From Chitinophagaceae bacterium (GTDB lineage: Bacteria; Bacteroidota; Bacteroidia; Chitinophagales; Chitinophagaceae): DNA of 64,000 bases. Numbering within the stretch: the stretch's first letter is position 1; each line of letters begins with the position of its first letter. Location: contig JADKKA010000019.1 of assembly GCA_016720745.1 (NCBI GenBank), positions 434,001-498,000 of the forward strand. The letters run 5' to 3'. Shown here piece by piece: positions 62,495-64,000 of the stretch. Position numbers and translations under genes: made by a program. Below the pieces are notes generated by a model. It ran no database searches. It was not told the DNA's origin and saw only the letters and a list, made by a program, of their open reading frames with translations.

Positions 62495-62838
62495 TTCTTT
62501 AATCGCTTCATTTCCCTCATGAATAATTCAGTAGCAAAAGTGTTTTCAGTCGCCGATACAATAATTTTATCTGGATAATCTTTTGTAATAATTTTATCTT
62601 TCTCTCCATTTTCATTTATAACAGAGGCTTCGGCTGTTCCATGCTCCTTGGCAAGTTCCAAATAACCTCTAATCATCGTACTATCTTTTTTTAATTCGCC
62701 AGCCCCATCAGGTTTTAGAAATGCGTCCACCTTGGAAGTAAATATATTCGGTTTCAAATGGACTTGGGAATATATCTTTAGGCATTTCGTGCTTTTGATA
62801 ATCTCTTTTCTTTTCATTATACCAATTTTCCCCTTCAA
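62491..62838 (-). CDS. C-terminal fragment of a DUF4747-like protein
   Basis: The 115-residue frame overlaps the previous one for 131 bp. Its first 40 or so residues are only the other reading of the same DNA, so the meaningful part starts near KVDAFLKPDGAGELKKDS. GTAEASVINENGEKDKIITKDYP and the end fit the C-terminal part of DUF4747-type proteins as I remember them. Joined to the 62708-63100 frame it would still be about 100 residues too short, so an internal deletion is suspected. Confidence 0.4.
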   Translation of the reverse strand: MKGKIGIMKRKEIIKSTKCLKIYSQVHLKPNIFTSKVDAFLKPDGAGELKKDSTMIRGYLELAKEHGTAEASVINENGEKDKIITKDYPDKIIVSATENTFATELFMREMKRLKK

Positions 62839-63100
62839 TAGTTGTATACCTAACTATTTTTCCATACAACACTTTATATTCTTTTTCTTTATAACCTACT
62901 CGTCCAATATGTTGAGTCCGTAAAGTGATTTTCTTGTCAGAAGATATCAGTATATGAATATCATCTTCAAAAATTTTTCTCATATATGCCTCATACGCTT
63001 TTTCCGACTGTTTTTCCTTTGGGGTTAGAATTGTATTTATGCCATAAAATCTAAACTTTTTAAGTTTAGATTTTTGAGGTCTTTTCTCTCTTTTTGCCAT
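62708..63100 (-). CDS. N-terminal fragment of a DUF4747-like protein
   Basis: The 130-residue protein has a basic start (MAKREKRPQKSKLKKFRFYGIN), then KVLYGKIVRYTTIEGENWYNEKK and PFETEYIYF. The combination FYGIN ... GKIVRYTxI ... W ... ETEY resembles DUF4747. The last residues (QGGRISKT) are probably out of frame. It is the first gene of a three-frame unit with 62491 and 61880, downstream of two ACTAA-N5-TTAGT sites. Confidence 0.45.
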   Translation of the reverse strand: MAKREKRPQKSKLKKFRFYGINTILTPKEKQSEKAYEAYMRKIFEDDIHILISSDKKITLRTQHIGRVGYKEKEYKVLYGKIVRYTTIEGENWYNEKKRDYQKHEMPKDIFPSPFETEYIYFQGGRISKT

Positions 63101-63193
63101 ATCGGTAAAGTTTGGTGAGTTGTTTTAAAGATAAGACAACCTATTCCCCATCAAAGAGCTTTAAACAAAAATACCACAAAGTAGTATATAAAA

Positions 63194-63208
63194 ACTAAAA
63201 AAATTAGT
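63194..63208. promoter_or_regulatory. Palindromic site ACTAA-N5-TTAGT, copy 1
   Basis: ACTAA and TTAGT are perfect inverted half-sites 5 bp apart, 94 bp before the DUF4747-like start. The same half-sites with the same spacing recur at 63315-63329. Confidence 0.45.
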
Positions 63209-63313
63209 ATTTAATTTAAAGTAGCCAAATTAACCTTATATAAAATATTATTAGCAACTTATTACAAAATTAATTAACAATAACGGTTTCAATATCTTAC
63301 AAATTATTTTAAA

Positions 63314-63330
63314 TACTAATTAAATTAGTA
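63314..63330. promoter_or_regulatory. Palindromic site ACTAA-N5-TTAGT, copy 2
   Basis: TACTAATTAAATTAGTA is a perfect 17-bp palindrome. It is centred 121 bp from copy 1 in an AT-rich stretch. Confidence 0.45.
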
Positions 63331-63663
63331 AAATATATTATTTGGCATACACTTTTGTTAAAACAAAAATCTATCATCGCGGGAGAGTAAGCAGCTTATT
63401 AATAGACTATTTAATAGAGTAAAATAAATTCCCGAAAGAGTACAAGGATAAAAAGCATTTTTTTTTGTGAAAAACCAAGTTTTTTGTGTGGATAGGGTGC
63501 GTAAACAAAAAATCTTAAAAATTGAATCTTGTATTAGTCCCGCTGGTTATTTTCGCCAGAGACGGTGTTAATATTTCAAGCTCTTTAATAACCGTAATCT
63601 AGCCATGTGTATAAGATAAAGGGAATGGGGTAAGTGAAACTGATATTTTAGCGATTGGTACAA

Positions 63664-63692
63664 ATAAAAAAGCCCCCTTTTGGGAGCCTTTT
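63664..63692 (-). terminator. Minus-strand hairpin terminator
   Basis: On the minus strand AGGCTCCC-AAAA-GGGGGCTT (with wobble pairs) is followed by TTTTATTTG. The sequence upstream of it may be a small RNA. Confidence 0.55.
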
Positions 63693-63699
63693 AAAAAAT

Positions 63700-63790
63700 A
63701 CCGAGTAGTTGGAGCCACCGGGGGCCTAAGGTGTTAATCTTCTTAGCAGGGGACAGCACCGAAAATGGCAACTCCCGTGGTTATCCTTCT
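63700..63790 (-). ncRNA. Possible structured RNA ending at the 63664-63692 terminator
   Basis: On the minus strand an outer helix (CCACGGG with CCCGGTGG, one bulge) encloses CTAAG ... CTTAG and other short stems, and a terminator follows about 20 nt later. No known RNA family is recognised and no promoter is clear, so this is only a candidate. Confidence 0.2.
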
Positions 63791-63799
63791 CTCTCGCAA

Positions 63800-63841
63800 G
63801 TGGTCAAGCTTAACATTAAGATACTTGACCACATTTTTTTT
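63800..63841 (+). terminator. Plus-strand intrinsic terminator
   Basis: The stem GTGGTCAAG/CTTGACCAC is perfect and is followed by A and eight T. The internal loop is itself palindromic (CTTAA/TTAAG). No gene ends just upstream on this strand. Confidence 0.75.
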
Positions 63842-63941
63842 CTTGACGTAAACTTAAGTTATACTGATTGAATTATTTGGGTTTGCCAATCAAAAGTTAT
63901 AACCACTTTAACGCAACCTGTAAATCAGCAAATTATACCCA

Positions 63942-64000
63942 CTAAAACCAAGAACTAAAACCCAGCACCTCCTTGTACCATCTAATGGGTTGAGCCCCGA
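63942..64000 (-). CDS. Possible C-terminus of a gene entering from the right edge
   Basis: The minus strand is open from the window end to a TAG at 63942-63944, reading GAQPIRWYKEVLGFSSWF. The length is too short to assign a family. Confidence 0.25.
   Translation of the reverse strand, partial: GAQPIRWYKEVLGFSSWF

Larger units (their letters stand above)
63101..63941. other. 840-bp AT-rich intergenic region
   Basis: No supported gene. The first 260 bp are very AT-rich (about 17% GC in 63181-63240) and hold two palindromic sites. The rest has a minus-strand hairpin terminator (63664-63692), a possible structured RNA (63700-63790) and a plus-strand terminator (63800-63841). Confidence 0.55.

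Noticed and set aside
56498..64000. Attachment-site repeat of the tRNA-Pro 3' end
   Set aside because: No second copy of the sequence around GAATCCTGTCCTCCCGA was found in the rest of the window.

Overview
The window looks like chromosomal DNA of a Bacteroidota bacterium, most likely family Chitinophagaceae. The evidence is DUF4476, DUF6263 and DUF4136 proteins, a large secreted protein with a type IX secretion sorting domain, a TonB-dependent receptor with a carboxypeptidase-regulatory N-terminus, a MORN/TonB-C protein, Bacteroidota -7 boxes of the form TAnnTTTG, weak Shine-Dalgarno use, and tRNA genes without encoded CCA. The genus is an inference; there is no rRNA in the window.

Layout. 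1-7 kb: the start of a FAD-dependent oxidoreductase that runs off the left edge, then an alpha-2-macroglobulin-type protein split into two reading frames. 7-19.5 kb: DUF4476 protein, sucD, an Mla-type lipid ABC transporter pair, maeB, an M20 amidohydrolase, a SPOR protein, and a deoC / aldehyde dehydrogenase / degenerate aldehyde dehydrogenase cluster. 19.5-34.7 kb: two secreted amidohydrolase-like genes in tandem, a six-helix potassium channel, a poly-Thr lipoprotein, secA, atpG, scpB, lysA and DUF6263. 34.8-47.2 kb: a membrane-anchored papain-like peptidase, a frameshifted exported protein, a thioredoxin / DUF4442 / beta-CASP nuclease gene chain, a DUF4136 lipoprotein, and a 1913-residue cell-surface protein. 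47.6-56.6 kb: tRNA-Met, a GNAT acetyltransferase, a repeat-rich gap holding about 400 bp of nearly pure C-runs and G-runs, a TonB-dependent receptor, an aminotransferase, a MORN/TonB-C protein, a TPR protein and tRNA-Pro.

56.6-64 kb differs from the rest. It begins just after tRNA-Pro, is clearly more AT-rich, and holds a three-copy hairpin repeat, a HEPN-like protein, several unrecognised small and membrane proteins, a decayed IS1595-type transposase, a broken DUF4747-like gene with a membrane-protein partner, a pair of ACTAA-N5-TTAGT palindromes upstream of it, and two long stretches without genes. It reads as an accessory island, possibly inserted at the tRNA, but no attachment-site repeat was found.

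Central metabolism and cell maintenance are well represented (sucD, maeB, lysA, deoC, atpG, secA, scpB). Three otherwise ordinary genes (A2M, the 36.4 kb gene, the thioredoxin) are broken by single-base changes, two of them in A-runs and one in a doubled C. Together with the G/C-run tract this makes sequence quality a real question. The strongest candidates for new biology are the operator-flanked DUF4747-like/membrane gene pair, the hairpin repeat after tRNA-Pro, the deoC cluster with a catalytically dead ALDH paralog, and several promoters that sit almost on top of start codons.
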